From an uncultured Paracoccaceae bacterium (GTDB lineage: Bacteria; Pseudomonadota; Alphaproteobacteria; Rhodobacterales; Rhodobacteraceae), in contig CANLVP010000003.1 in NCBI GenBank assembly GCA_947494675.1, positions 722,001 to 786,000 on the forward strand: 64,000 nucleotides of DNA, given 5' to 3'. Positions within the stretch are counted from its first letter, which is position 1, and the number at the start of each line of letters is the position of its first letter. The notes under the pieces are model-generated. The model did not search any database. It was not told the DNA's origin and worked only from the letters and a program-made list of their open reading frames with translations. A program made the translations under genes and the position numbers. Shown here one piece after another: positions 9,665-18,191 of the stretch.

Positions 9665-10575
9665 CCCAGCGCGATCACCCGTACCGCCCCGATCGCAGCA
9701 CTATGCGACGCGCAACAGGGCACCGCGTTTTCATAGCCATGGGGCAGTGGCGGGATGATCCGGCCCGCCACGCCTGCCAAGTGAAAAACCTGTACGCCCG
9801 CCGCTTTCATCCGCGCCACATCGCGGCGTGATGGGCAAGGGAACACCTCATTCAACACCACAAGCCCCGGCCACATCTGCGGAATGTAATCTCGGATGGC
9901 CCCCTTGCGCGCGATGTCGATCAATAGGCAAGGCGCGCCGTGAAGCGCGACGGGCAACGCCGTCGCATGCCCGCGCGGATCAACAGCGTGGCAGGTATAT
10001 CCCCCGCCATCCAACGCAGCACAAAGGGCGCGACCCACGTGACCCCCACCCCCCAAAACGATCACATCGCGCAGGCCATCAGGGAAATGCGCTGCCTGCA
10101 CGTCGGCCACGGCGGCCTGCACAGCGGCCACAACAACCGCACGGGAATCGTTGACCTTGAGCACCCCCTTGCGCGCCAAAAGGCTTGGCAGGATGCCCGC
10201 AAGGTTGATGACGTCCACCCCCATCAGATCCGCGATCCGCCCCAGCCGTTGCTGTAACCGGCGGAAATCCGCGGCATTCGCGGGGTCCGCAAAATCACGC
10301 TCTGTGACCGGAGAGGCGAGCACCAGCCCCCAGCGTCCATCCTGCCGCATCACGCCAATCGGCACAGGCCGCCAGCGAAAGAACGCCACCATACCGGGCG
10401 GCGCATAGCTGTCGATGAAATCCCGCGACCCGGCATAGCAGTAAAACACCGACCCCCAATTGCCGCGCCAGGCATTCCACCAGCCGATCAACCGATAGGT
10501 CAGACCCGTCAAACTCAGCACAGCAAAGAAAAAGACAACCGTCTTCACGCCAAACCGGCGCGCCCAATCCCACAT
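9661..10575 (-). CDS. Membrane-anchored protein with Rossmann-type nucleotide-binding motif, unknown function
   Basis: 304 aa from the ATG at 10575 (MWDWARRFG). One N-terminal transmembrane helix (VKTVVFFFAVLSLTGLTYRLIGWW) is followed by a soluble region with a dinucleotide-binding fingerprint, VIVLGGGGHVGRALCAAL, around residue 180. The tail has paired cysteines (NAVPCCASH). I do not recognise a named family. Longer in-frame extension toward 10719 is possible but would remove the canonical N-terminal anchor position. Confidence 0.55.
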   Translation of the reverse strand: MWDWARRFGVKTVVFFFAVLSLTGLTYRLIGWWNAWRGNWGSVFYCYAGSRDFIDSYAPPGMVAFFRWRPVPIGVMRQDGRWGLVLASPVTERDFADPANAADFRRLQQRLGRIADLMGVDVINLAGILPSLLARKGVLKVNDSRAVVVAAVQAAVADVQAAHFPDGLRDVIVLGGGGHVGRALCAALDGGGYTCHAVDPRGHATALPVALHGAPCLLIDIARKGAIRDYIPQMWPGLVVLNEVFPCPSRRDVARMKAAGVQVFHLAGVAGRIIPPLPHGYENAVPCCASHSAAIGAVRVIALG

Positions 10576-10724
10576 CACAATACCTTTTGCTTTAATCCGC
10601 GCAGCTTGCCCGATGGGCACACCCCGCATCAAGTGCGGCTTTCCCGACCTGATGGCTTTTTGGTTCACAAATATCCCCGCCGGAGGCACCCGCCCTTTCC
10701 ACCAGCGCAGCGCTCGCATATAGC

Positions 10725-10737
10725 TGAACCACGTTCA
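10725..10737. promoter_or_regulatory. TetR operator-like palindrome upstream of tetR
   Basis: TGAACCACGTTCA is a TGAAC-N3-GTTCA palindrome 14 bases before the tetR start. Three more copies lie between tetR and the pspA-like gene, which fits autoregulation plus control of the downstream operon. Confidence 0.7.
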
Positions 10738-10751
10738 CTCGGATACACACC

Positions 10752-11357
10752 ATGGCCCGCAAAACCGCAGAGCGCCGCACCCAGCTGCGCGACAAACTCA
10801 TTGATGCTGCCGAGCAGATCATCACGACCCACGGCGCCGACGCCATCAAAGCGCGTGATCTGGCGGGGATGGCTGGCTGCTCGGTTGGGGCGATCTACAA
10901 CGTCTTTCACGACCTCAATGAGCTGATCATGGCCGTTAACGGGCGCACATTTCGCCGGTTGGGCGCGCATGTGTCCGGCATTCTGGAAGGCCAGGACATC
11001 GCGCCACAGAACAAATTGATCGTCATGGGGCACGGCTACCTCGACTTTGCCGCCAAGAATACGCTGCCATGGCGGGCGCTGTTTGATCTGAAGATGTCGA
11101 CGGAGATGACCGTCCCCGATTGGTATCTGGCAGAGCTGGGTCAGGTCTTTGGCCTGATCGCTGCCCCACTGCGCGAAATCTTCCCTGATTGGGACGACGA
11201 CAGGATCGATCTGATGACCCGCGCGCTGTTTTCCTCTGTCCACGGTATCGTGTCACTGGGGCTTGAGCGGCGCATCTCTGGCGTCCCGATGGAGCGGATC
11301 GAGGATATGATCGCCGTTGTCCTGACCAATATCACCTCTGAACACAGCGTTTCCTGA
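10752..11357 (+). CDS. TetR/AcrR-family transcriptional regulator
   Basis: 201 aa. The N-terminal TetR helix-turn-helix reads KLIDAAEQIITTHGADAIKARDLAGMAGCSVGAIYNVFHDLNELI (residues about 15-60); the C-terminal ligand domain shows no recognisable subfamily. One TGAAC-N3-GTTCA palindrome lies just upstream, another overlaps its stop codon (11355-11367), and two more flank the promoter of the pspA-like gene. It most likely represses itself and that operon. The inducing signal, probably a membrane-active compound or lipid, is inference. Confidence 0.85.
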   Translation: MARKTAERRTQLRDKLIDAAEQIITTHGADAIKARDLAGMAGCSVGAIYNVFHDLNELIMAVNGRTFRRLGAHVSGILEGQDIAPQNKLIVMGHGYLDFAAKNTLPWRALFDLKMSTEMTVPDWYLAELGQVFGLIAAPLREIFPDWDDDRIDLMTRALFSSVHGIVSLGLERRISGVPMERIEDMIAVVLTNITSEHSVS

Positions 11358-11424
11358 ACGGCGTTCATTTTTTTCTTGAACATCGTTCACTGTGTCTCTA
11401 TATCCAATTCATGAACAGCGTTCA
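11355..11424 (+). promoter_or_regulatory. Promoter of the pspA-like operon with three TetR operator copies
   Basis: The sites are TGAACGGCGTTCA (11355-11367), TGAACATCGTTCA (11377-11389) and TGAACAGCGTTCA (11412-11424). A sigma70-like promoter TTGAAC (11376-11381), 17-bp spacer, TATATC (11399-11404) has its -35 box inside the second site and its start region at the third. This geometry fits direct repression by the adjacent TetR. Confidence 0.75.
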
Positions 11425-11439
11425 CGAGAGGATAGACAG

Positions 11440-12114
11440 ATGTTCAAGACACTTTCCACACTGATCGTCGGGGCCAATGCCCGCGCCGAAGACCGCGTGC
11501 GTGATGCCTTTGCGATTGAGCTGATCGACCAGAAAATCCGCGAGGCCGAAGCCTCGCTCAAGGCGGCCAAGGCCACGCTTGCCAGCCTGATCCAACGTCA
11601 GCGCAGCGAAAACGCCCAGCGCACCAGCCTGCAAAAACGCATCGCGGACCTGACGAACCGCGCGAAAGACGCACTTGAGGCCAAGAACGAAGACATGGCG
11701 CTACAGGCGGCCGAAGCCATTGCACAGATGGAAAACGAACTGGCCCTGCGTGACGAAACCTGCGCCCGGCTCGAACAGAAGGTCATGCGCCTGCGCACCT
11801 CGATCGAGAACGGCCACCGCCGGATCATCGATCTCAAGCAAGGTGCCATTCAGGCCCGTGCGGTGCGCCGCGAACAGGATATCCAGATGAAACTGGGCTC
11901 GATCAGCCAAACCTCTGCCTCTGAAGAGGCCGAAGAGCTGATTGCCCGCGTCATCGGCAAGGATGACCCCTTCGAGCAGTCCCAGATCGTGGCCGAGATC
12001 AACCGTGACCTGAACCAGGGCGGCATCATCGACCGCATGGCCGACGCAGGCTACGGCGACCCAACACGGGCAACGGCACAAGACGTGCTGAACCGCCTGA
12101 AAACCAAGAAATAA
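11440..12114 (+). CDS. PspA/IM30-family protein
   Basis: The 224 aa protein is almost entirely alpha-helical and highly charged. It begins MFKTLSTLIVGANARAEDRVRD, as PspA-family proteins begin with a short amphipathic helix that binds stressed membranes. Long coiled-coil stretches follow (LIDQKIREAEASLKAAKATLASLIQRQ...; MALQAAEAIAQMENELALRDETCARLEQKVMRLR). PspA proteins form oligomers on the inner membrane that preserve the proton gradient. It is first in an operon with a YiaA-like protein. The usual pspF/pspB/pspC partners are absent and control appears to be by TetR instead. Confidence 0.85.
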   Translation: MFKTLSTLIVGANARAEDRVRDAFAIELIDQKIREAEASLKAAKATLASLIQRQRSENAQRTSLQKRIADLTNRAKDALEAKNEDMALQAAEAIAQMENELALRDETCARLEQKVMRLRTSIENGHRRIIDLKQGAIQARAVRREQDIQMKLGSISQTSASEEAEELIARVIGKDDPFEQSQIVAEINRDLNQGGIIDRMADAGYGDPTRATAQDVLNRLKTKK

Positions 12115-12138
12115 CCGACCTTAAGAGGAGACAGACAA

Positions 12139-12423
12139 ATGCAAAATACATTCAAATCAGACAACGCCCTCATCATGTTCTTTAACGGTATTGCGGTCGT
12201 GGTGGCCTACGGGATGCTCGCGCTTTCGCTTTACATGTCCCCCGACGTGCCACTGGCGACCAAGGGCTACTGGGGCATCGGCATTTTGCTGCTGACGCTC
12301 GCCTTGGTGAACTTTGTCAAATACCGCTTTGACGAACGCCTGTCGGATGACCGCATCCAGCGACTTGAGGACGCCAAGAACGAACGCCTGCTGTCGGAAT
12401 ACGTTGACGGCGACATCAAGTAA
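12139..12423 (+). CDS. YiaA/YiaB-like small inner-membrane protein
   Basis: The 94 aa protein has two transmembrane helices (ALIMFFNGIAVVVAYGMLALSLYM and KGYWGIGILLLTLALVNFVKYRF) and a charged C-terminal tail, matching the YiaAB two-helix domain. It lies 24 bases after the pspA-like gene behind an AAGAGGAG ribosome-binding site. It probably forms a membrane partner in the stress response; the molecular function is unknown. Confidence 0.75.
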   Translation: MQNTFKSDNALIMFFNGIAVVVAYGMLALSLYMSPDVPLATKGYWGIGILLLTLALVNFVKYRFDERLSDDRIQRLEDAKNERLLSEYVDGDIK

Positions 12424-12432
12424 GCCACGTCC

Positions 12433-12465
12433 CCGCCCCGCGCATCTCCGTGCGGGGCGGTTTCC
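12433..12465 (+). terminator. Rho-independent terminator after the pspA-yiaA operon
   Basis: CCGCCCCGC and GCGGGGCGG form a 9-bp GC-rich stem with a 10-nt loop, followed by TTTCCCTTT. It ends the TetR-controlled operon before plsC. Confidence 0.75.
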
Positions 12466-12501
12466 CTTTGCAAAGCCTGCATTTCGCGGCAAGGTTTCCC
12501 T

Positions 12502-13167
12502 ATGACTAGCGTAACTTCCGTCCTTCGCCGTTTTGCTGCCGATATCGTGGGCAATATCATCCGCCTTTTCGTGCGTTTTCTCACCGCCGTGCGCGCCGAT
12601 TGGAAGGGGATCGAACCGGTCCCAAAGCAGCGGATCTTCTTTGCCAACCACACCTCGAACGGTGATATGCCGATGATCTGGTCGGTGCTGCCACCTGCGA
12701 TCCGCCGCCAGACCCGGCCCGTGGCTGCCGCCGATTACTGGCTCAAGAACAAGCTTCGCGCCTTCGCCGGTGGCGAGGTGTTTCGCGCCGTGCTGATCGA
12801 CCGCCGCCGCGAAGTGAATGACGACCCGATGGCCAAGATTTTGGCCGCCATGGAAAGCGGCGACAGCCTGATCATCTTTCCCGAAGGCAACCGCAATATG
12901 GGCCCGGACCCGCTCTTGCCGTTTAAGGCGGGACTTTACAACATGGGCAAAGCCTTCCCAGAGGTTGATCTGGTGCCCACATGGGTGGCCAACCTCAATT
13001 CCATCATGCCCAAGGGCGAGGTGATCCCCCTGCCGCTGATTTGCACCGTGACCTTTGGCACGCCGCTGCACATCGGCGAATATGAAAGCAAAGACGACTT
13101 CCTCGCCCGTGCATCCGCTGCCCTGGCCGATCTGCGCCCGATTGAACCAGAGGAGGCGGCGCGATGA
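12502..13167 (+). CDS. 1-acyl-sn-glycerol-3-phosphate acyltransferase (PlsC family)
   Basis: 221 aa with the acyltransferase blocks FFANHTSNGD (the HX4D catalytic motif, about residue 50) and IIFPEGNRN (substrate-phosphate binding, about residue 130), plus PTWVANLNSI. It would acylate lysophosphatidate to phosphatidate at the membrane. The next gene, cdsA-like, overlaps by 4 bases and uses phosphatidate, so the two encode consecutive phospholipid steps. This pair is likely an accessory copy, since its location next to pspA is not the usual essential locus. Confidence 0.85.
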   Translation: MTSVTSVLRRFAADIVGNIIRLFVRFLTAVRADWKGIEPVPKQRIFFANHTSNGDMPMIWSVLPPAIRRQTRPVAAADYWLKNKLRAFAGGEVFRAVLIDRRREVNDDPMAKILAAMESGDSLIIFPEGNRNMGPDPLLPFKAGLYNMGKAFPEVDLVPTWVANLNSIMPKGEVIPLPLICTVTFGTPLHIGEYESKDDFLARASAALADLRPIEPEEAAR

Positions 13168-14135
13168 ACAACCCGATCCTTGACGCCGCCATGACTGGCA
13201 CCACGGGCAGCATCCTTTTGCTGGCGCTCGCGGGCTTTGGCGTGCTTGTGGCGCTCACATTGTTTGGCGAACTGATCCGGGCGCGACAAATGCCTGGAAC
13301 GCAGAACCCGGTGCTGGATACCTATATGACCCGCGTCGAAAGCTGGTGGGCGATGGTGGCGCTGATCTCGCTCGCGCTGCTGACCGGGCGGCTTGGGGTG
13401 ATGATCCTGTTCCTTTTTGCCAGCTTTGCGGCGATGCGCGAATTCCTGACGCTGACGGCCAAAAACCGCGCCGATCACATGTCACTGGCGCTCGCCTTCT
13501 TTGCTGTGCTGCCACTGCAATACTTCTTTGTCTGGTGCGGTTGGCATGGGATCTATACCGTGTTCATCCCGGTCTATGCCTTCCTGCTGTTGCCCATCGT
13601 CAGCGCCCTGCGTGGCAATTACACCCGTTTCATGACCCGCGTGGCCGAGACCCAATGGGGCCTGATGATCACCGTCTTTTGTGTCAGCCACGTGCCCGCG
13701 CTGATGGCGCTGGATATCCCCGGTTATGGCGAGCGCGGCGTGCTGCTGATCGCCTTCCTGATCGTGGTGGTGCAGCTGGGTGACCTGCTGGATTTCTTCT
13801 TTGGCCGCCGCTTTGGCAAGACCCGTATCGCGCCAGAGCTGTCGCCCAAAACATGGGAAGGTCTGGTCTGCGGCGTCGCCTCTGCCGCCGTGATCGGGGC
13901 CTGTCTGGCATGGCTCACGCCCTTTGGCATCATCGGGGCCGCGCTGATGGCAGCGATGGCGTCATTGGTGGGCATGTTCGGCAATCTGGTCTTTGCTGCG
14001 ATCAAACGCGACCGCGGTGTCAAAGACTGGTCGCACCTCATTCCGGGCCAGGGCGGTTTTGTCGATCAGCTTGACAGCGTCGTCTTTGCCGCGCCGATCT
14101 TCTACCACGTCACCCGGTATCTTTGGTCGGTGTAA
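13164..14135 (+). CDS. Phosphatidate cytidylyltransferase (CdsA family)
   Basis: 323 aa multi-pass membrane protein with about eight helices. The C-terminal CDP-alcohol signature reads KRDRGVKDWSHLIPGQGGFVDQLDSVVFAAPIFYH, which carries the conserved Asp residues and the GGxxDRxDS-like core (here GGFVDQLDS). It makes CDP-diacylglycerol from phosphatidate and CTP. The start overlaps plsC by ATGA. The Q in place of R within the core motif also occurs in accessory paralogues, so it may serve a special lipid or stress role. Confidence 0.85.
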   Translation: MNNPILDAAMTGTTGSILLLALAGFGVLVALTLFGELIRARQMPGTQNPVLDTYMTRVESWWAMVALISLALLTGRLGVMILFLFASFAAMREFLTLTAKNRADHMSLALAFFAVLPLQYFFVWCGWHGIYTVFIPVYAFLLLPIVSALRGNYTRFMTRVAETQWGLMITVFCVSHVPALMALDIPGYGERGVLLIAFLIVVVQLGDLLDFFFGRRFGKTRIAPELSPKTWEGLVCGVASAAVIGACLAWLTPFGIIGAALMAAMASLVGMFGNLVFAAIKRDRGVKDWSHLIPGQGGFVDQLDSVVFAAPIFYHVTRYLWSV

Positions 14136-14286
14136 GGCGACGCGCGTTAGACCTATCACGGGCGTCCTGCAGCGCGACGCGTCTCTTTTGCGGTTTTTCT
14201 AAACCATGTTAGCTTTCGTCTCAGCCCCCAGATTTACGGGGCGCATTTGATGAACAGTAGTGCATTTTCGCAAAGGACACATTCCC

Positions 14287-15966
14287 ATGGCCACAACAAT
14301 TATATCCTCTGATCAAAGCAGCGGCATCATCACCGTCTCGATGGGCACCGGCGACAACCTGATCGTACAACCTGATGTCTTGATCTACAGCACCGCCGAA
14401 ATGGCCATCGCTGGCGGGGGTCAAAATGACATCTTGCTGCGCGAAGGTGCCACGGTCCTGTCCTACACGAACACGAGTTTTGCGCCCCGGCCCGTGATCT
14501 GGGCGGGCTACACCACACCCAATGAAAACAAGCTGACAGTGCTTGATGGCGCGTCCGTCCTCAGTTCCTACGAAGGTGTCCGGTTCGACGGCAACCGCAA
14601 TGAGATTTCCAACTTCGGCCTGATCAAGACTGAATACACCTCTGTGTTGATGACGGGCAGCCTTAATTCGCTGTTCAATCATGGGGACATCTCAAGCGAA
14701 TTCCTGACCGCGGTTCACATGGGCAGCAGTGCCGAAATCCAGAACTTTGGCAGCATCACCTCTGCCGTCAACGGCCTTGGCGCGGTAAATAACGGCATTT
14801 GGATCGAGGGTGCGAATGGCTTTGTCACCAATGCGGGCAACATCACAGGCTACACGGGCATATTTTTCGATGGTCTCGCAAACTTCAACGCCACCGCCGA
14901 GCTGACCAATACCGGCACCATCAATGGCAAGGCCATTGGCGTCGCCACCGCCGATGAAGGGTCGCGCTTTATCAACACGGGCACAATCACCTCGACCATT
15001 TCGTTCTTGGCTACGATTTCTCACAACGCGTCTGACCCCGATGAGGAACATTTCCTACGCAACGACGGGCAGATCATCTCAGCCGGTCTCGCCTATTCCG
15101 GCGGCGCGGGCGAAGACCGCATCGTCAACACCGGCACGATCATCGGGGATATTCAACTGTCGGGCGGTGATGACACCTACATGGGTCGCAGCGGCAACGT
15201 GGATGGCGACGTGGAAGGCGGCGACGGCAATGACATGCTGATCGGTGGGGCCGAGGCGAATGCCCTCAAGGGCGATGATGGCAATGACGGCCTGTACGGT
15301 CTGGGCGGCATTGACGAACTCGACGGCGGCGACGGCAATGACCAATTGTTCGGCGGCGAAGGGACCGATTTTGGCGAAGGCGGACTTGGTGATGACATGA
15401 TCCGGGGCGGCGCGGGCGACGACTGGTTCTTTGGCGGCGCGGGCGATGACATCATGCTTGGCGGCGACGGCCATGACGAAATGGATGGCGAAGACGGCAA
15501 CGACACCCTGCGCATGGGCGCGGGTGATGACACAGCAGAGGGTCGCGCCGGGCAGGACATCATCCATGGCGGGGCGGGCGATGATATTCTGGGCGGCGGC
15601 ACCAGCAGCGACAAGCTTTTTGGCGGCAATGGCGATGACACGATCAACGGGGGCGCCGGTGCCGATCTGATCAATGGCGGTCGCGGAAACGACGAACTGA
15701 CAGGCGGAAACCTCTCCGACACCTTCGTCTTTCAGCGCGATGCGGGCTTTGACACGATCACCGACTTTCAGGATGGCGTCGACAAGATCGACCTGCGCGA
15801 TTTTGGCATCCCGATCCCAAGTTACGCCGCCGTCGTCGCCCCGGCCTTGTCAGACGCAGGCGGCGGAGACACACTGCTGGACTTGAGCGCCTTCGGCGGG
15901 GTTGGTAGCGTGCTGATCGAGGGGTTGGCTTTTGTCGATGCGGATGCCTCAGACTTTCTGCTCTGA
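14287..15966 (+). CDS. Secreted beta-helix/RTX calcium-binding protein (paralogue 1)
   Basis: 559 aa without a Sec signal. Residues about 1-290 hold degenerate parallel beta-helix repeats of the NxGxI type (NFGLIKTE, NHGDISS, NAGNITG, NTGTINGK). Residues about 300-460 hold many RTX nonapeptides GGxGxDxU that bind Ca2+ in a beta-roll. The tail (TFVFQRDAGFDTITDFQDGVDKIDL ... SDFLL) is the typical type-I secretion signal region. Export through a type I system is expected, but no ABC/HlyD/TolC genes are in the window. The start ATG at 14287 has AAGGA upstream. It is a tandem paralogue of the next gene. Role unknown; surface-layer, adhesin or biofilm matrix protein are options. Confidence 0.8.
   Translation: MATTIISSDQSSGIITVSMGTGDNLIVQPDVLIYSTAEMAIAGGGQNDILLREGATVLSYTNTSFAPRPVIWAGYTTPNENKLTVLDGASVLSSYEGVRFDGNRNEISNFGLIKTEYTSVLMTGSLNSLFNHGDISSEFLTAVHMGSSAEIQNFGSITSAVNGLGAVNNGIWIEGANGFVTNAGNITGYTGIFFDGLANFNATAELTNTGTINGKAIGVATADEGSRFINTGTITSTISFLATISHNASDPDEEHFLRNDGQIISAGLAYSGGAGEDRIVNTGTIIGDIQLSGGDDTYMGRSGNVDGDVEGGDGNDMLIGGAEANALKGDDGNDGLYGLGGIDELDGGDGNDQLFGGEGTDFGEGGLGDDMIRGGAGDDWFFGGAGDDIMLGGDGHDEMDGEDGNDTLRMGAGDDTAEGRAGQDIIHGGAGDDILGGGTSSDKLFGGNGDDTINGGAGADLINGGRGNDELTGGNLSDTFVFQRDAGFDTITDFQDGVDKIDLRDFGIPIPSYAAVVAPALSDAGGGDTLLDLSAFGGVGSVLIEGLAFVDADASDFLL
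15640..15882 (+). repeat. 3' segment nearly identical to 17849-18091
   Basis: This 243-bp stretch encodes the last RTX repeats and secretion-signal region of paralogue 1. It matches the paralogue-2 segment with roughly a dozen substitutions by eye, mostly synonymous. The N-terminal halves of the two genes are far more diverged. Confidence 0.85.
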
Positions 15967-16138
15967 AAGCAGTTCTTGGCGCGGCCAGCGCTGGCCTCGT
16001 CATCACGACACGCGCCTCTTTTTCCGGCGTGTGATCACGTCCAACAGGTGAACCGCAAAATTGGGTGAGCCTGTTTCCAATTTGTAGTCGCTGCATCCTG
16101 CGCAGCTATCCAACTTGTAATTTTGAAAGGGTACAATA

Positions 16139-18175
16139 ATGGCACAAGTCAGAACAATCACAGGCGGCGGCGCTGGCGCTCAGATCACCTTGGCAACCGG
16201 TGAGGACCTTGTCGTCGTCGATGGCGTTCAAGTCTACAGCGACGATGACAGCGTGATCGAAGGCGTTGGCCGCAACGACGTCTTCCTGTCGGCCAATGTT
16301 GGGATTTTCACCTTCACCGACAGCACAATCGAACCCGCGATCCTTCTGGGCACCAGCACCGCCCCGGTTTCGAACAACACGATCTTTATCTCCGAGACCG
16401 CATCGGTTGTCTCAACCGCCGACGCGATAGAGATCTATGGGTCCAGTTCTGAAATCACCAATTACGGGGTTATCGCGGCAGAGCAGATGGCCGTGGATAT
16501 GGTGGAAAGCAGCAACAAGTTCACCAACTTCGGCAGCGTGAATGGCGCCAACAACATTGGTGTGCGGACCTGGATGAACGGCGAAGTGGCCAACTACGGC
16601 AACATCAACGGCGGTTTTTGGGGCGTGGTTCAGCGCGAGGGTGGCAACACCCTGTTCAACGCAGGCACGATCACGGGCGACACCGGTGTCTACATGGGCG
16701 GGCTGGGGCTCGACACTTCTGGCAACAACGTGAACAACACCGGCGATATTCTGGCTGAGCGCTATGGCATCAACTCCATTGGCGAAAGTGCCACGATCGT
16801 GAACGCGGGCCGCATCATGGTGACCGAGACCAGCAATGCCGCGATCTGGCACAACCAATCCGCCTCACCGGAGATTTACCTCCTGGTCAACTCGGGTGAA
16901 ATTTCGTCCCCCAATTTGGCCTATCAGGGCAATGACAACGGTGAGACGATCGAGAACTCCGGCCTCATCAACGGCAATATAAATATGCTGGACGGCATCG
17001 ACATCGTCGACAATGTCGGCCTCATCAACGGCAACATCGACCTGGAGGACGGGGACGACCGGCTGGAAAGCCGCAATGGAGAGGTCAACGGCAGCGTCTA
17101 TGGCGGCAATGGCAGCGACCGGCTCTATGGCGGTGACAGCGCGGACTTTTTCTTTGGCGGCAACGATTCCGACACGCTGCACGGACGCGGCGGCGATGAT
17201 GAGTTGTCAGCCGGTTCCGGCAATGACTTCCTATATGGCGGTGACGGGTCGGACATCCTCAACGGCAGCATTTATCGTGAACTGATGGTCGGCGGAAACG
17301 GAGAGGACTTCATTTACGCCGGTGGCGGCAATGATGATATCTATGCGGGGGCCGACAGCGATGAGGTGATTGGCAGCGCCGGGAACGACGACATCTTTGG
17401 CGGAACAGGTGATGACTCACTCTACGGCGGCACCGGCGATGATGAAATTCGTGCAGGCGATGGCAATGACATCGTGTTTGATGAAAGCGGCGCGACCGAA
17501 GTCTTTGGCGGTGCCGGGGACGATGACATCACCACGCTTGGCAGCGACAGCCTGATCTATGCCGGAGAAGGGGATGACAGTGGCTCTGGTGGCACCGGGA
17601 ATGACATGATCCGCGGGGGCGAGGGTGCTGATGTCTTCTTTGGCGGCGCGGGCGATGACGTCATGCTTGGCGGCGCAGGCGATGACACCTTTGACGGCGA
17701 TACCGGGAATGACACCTTGCGGATGGGTGATGGCGATGACGTTGCCGAAGGACGAGGTGGTCAGGACATCGTTCATGGCGGAGGTGGTGATGATCAGCTT
17801 GGCGGCGGCACCAGCAGCGACAAGCTATATGGTGGGGCTGGCAACGACACGATCAACGGGGGCGCCGGTGCCGATCTGATCAATGGCGGTCGCGGAAACG
17901 ACGAACTGACGGGTGGAAACCTGTCGGACACATTCGTCTTTCAGCGCGATGCGGGCTTTGACACGATCACCGACTTTCAGGACGGCGTCGACAAAATCGA
18001 CCTGCGCGATTTCGGCATCCCGATCCCAAGTTACGCCGCTGTCGTGGCCCCGGCCTTGTCAGACGCAGGCGGCGGCGACACGCTGCTGGACCTGACGCAG
18101 CTGGGTGGCACCGGGTCTGTGCTGATTGAGGGGCTGGCGATTGGCGCAGCCGACGTTAGCGACTTCATCTTGTGA
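16139..18175 (+). CDS. Secreted beta-helix/RTX calcium-binding protein (paralogue 2)
   Basis: The 678 aa protein has the same architecture as its upstream neighbour. The N terminus is LVVVDGVQVYSDDDSVIEGVGRNDVFLS, followed by a beta-helix region with NxGxI repeats (NYGNINGG, NAGTITGD, NTGDILAE, NSGLINGN). It has a longer RTX block than paralogue 1 (GGNGSDRLYGGDSADFFFGG onward) and an almost identical C-terminal type-I secretion region ending SDFIL. A 172-bp spacer separates the genes. The repeated GGxGxD blocks are protein repeats, not a CRISPR. Likely secreted; function unknown. Confidence 0.8.
   Translation: MAQVRTITGGGAGAQITLATGEDLVVVDGVQVYSDDDSVIEGVGRNDVFLSANVGIFTFTDSTIEPAILLGTSTAPVSNNTIFISETASVVSTADAIEIYGSSSEITNYGVIAAEQMAVDMVESSNKFTNFGSVNGANNIGVRTWMNGEVANYGNINGGFWGVVQREGGNTLFNAGTITGDTGVYMGGLGLDTSGNNVNNTGDILAERYGINSIGESATIVNAGRIMVTETSNAAIWHNQSASPEIYLLVNSGEISSPNLAYQGNDNGETIENSGLINGNINMLDGIDIVDNVGLINGNIDLEDGDDRLESRNGEVNGSVYGGNGSDRLYGGDSADFFFGGNDSDTLHGRGGDDELSAGSGNDFLYGGDGSDILNGSIYRELMVGGNGEDFIYAGGGNDDIYAGADSDEVIGSAGNDDIFGGTGDDSLYGGTGDDEIRAGDGNDIVFDESGATEVFGGAGDDDITTLGSDSLIYAGEGDDSGSGGTGNDMIRGGEGADVFFGGAGDDVMLGGAGDDTFDGDTGNDTLRMGDGDDVAEGRGGQDIVHGGGGDDQLGGGTSSDKLYGGAGNDTINGGAGADLINGGRGNDELTGGNLSDTFVFQRDAGFDTITDFQDGVDKIDLRDFGIPIPSYAAVVAPALSDAGGGDTLLDLTQLGGTGSVLIEGLAIGAADVSDFIL
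17849..18091 (+). repeat. 3' segment nearly identical to 15640-15882
   Basis: This is the partner of the 15640-15882 segment, at an offset of 2209 bp. The sharply higher identity here than in the 5' halves suggests recent gene conversion or strong constraint on the secretion end. Confidence 0.85.
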
Positions 18176-18191
18176 CGGGGCGGGGGGGCGT

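Noticed and set aside
15200-17950. Dense short DNA repeats that could suggest a CRISPR or satellite array
   Set aside because: They are in-frame codons for GGxGxDxU calcium-binding nonapeptides with variable spacing; no constant repeat/spacer structure.
14260-18175. Linked type I secretion system for the RTX proteins
   Set aside because: No ABC exporter, membrane fusion protein or TolC-like gene lies in the window; the secretion route is inferred only from the C-terminal sequence.
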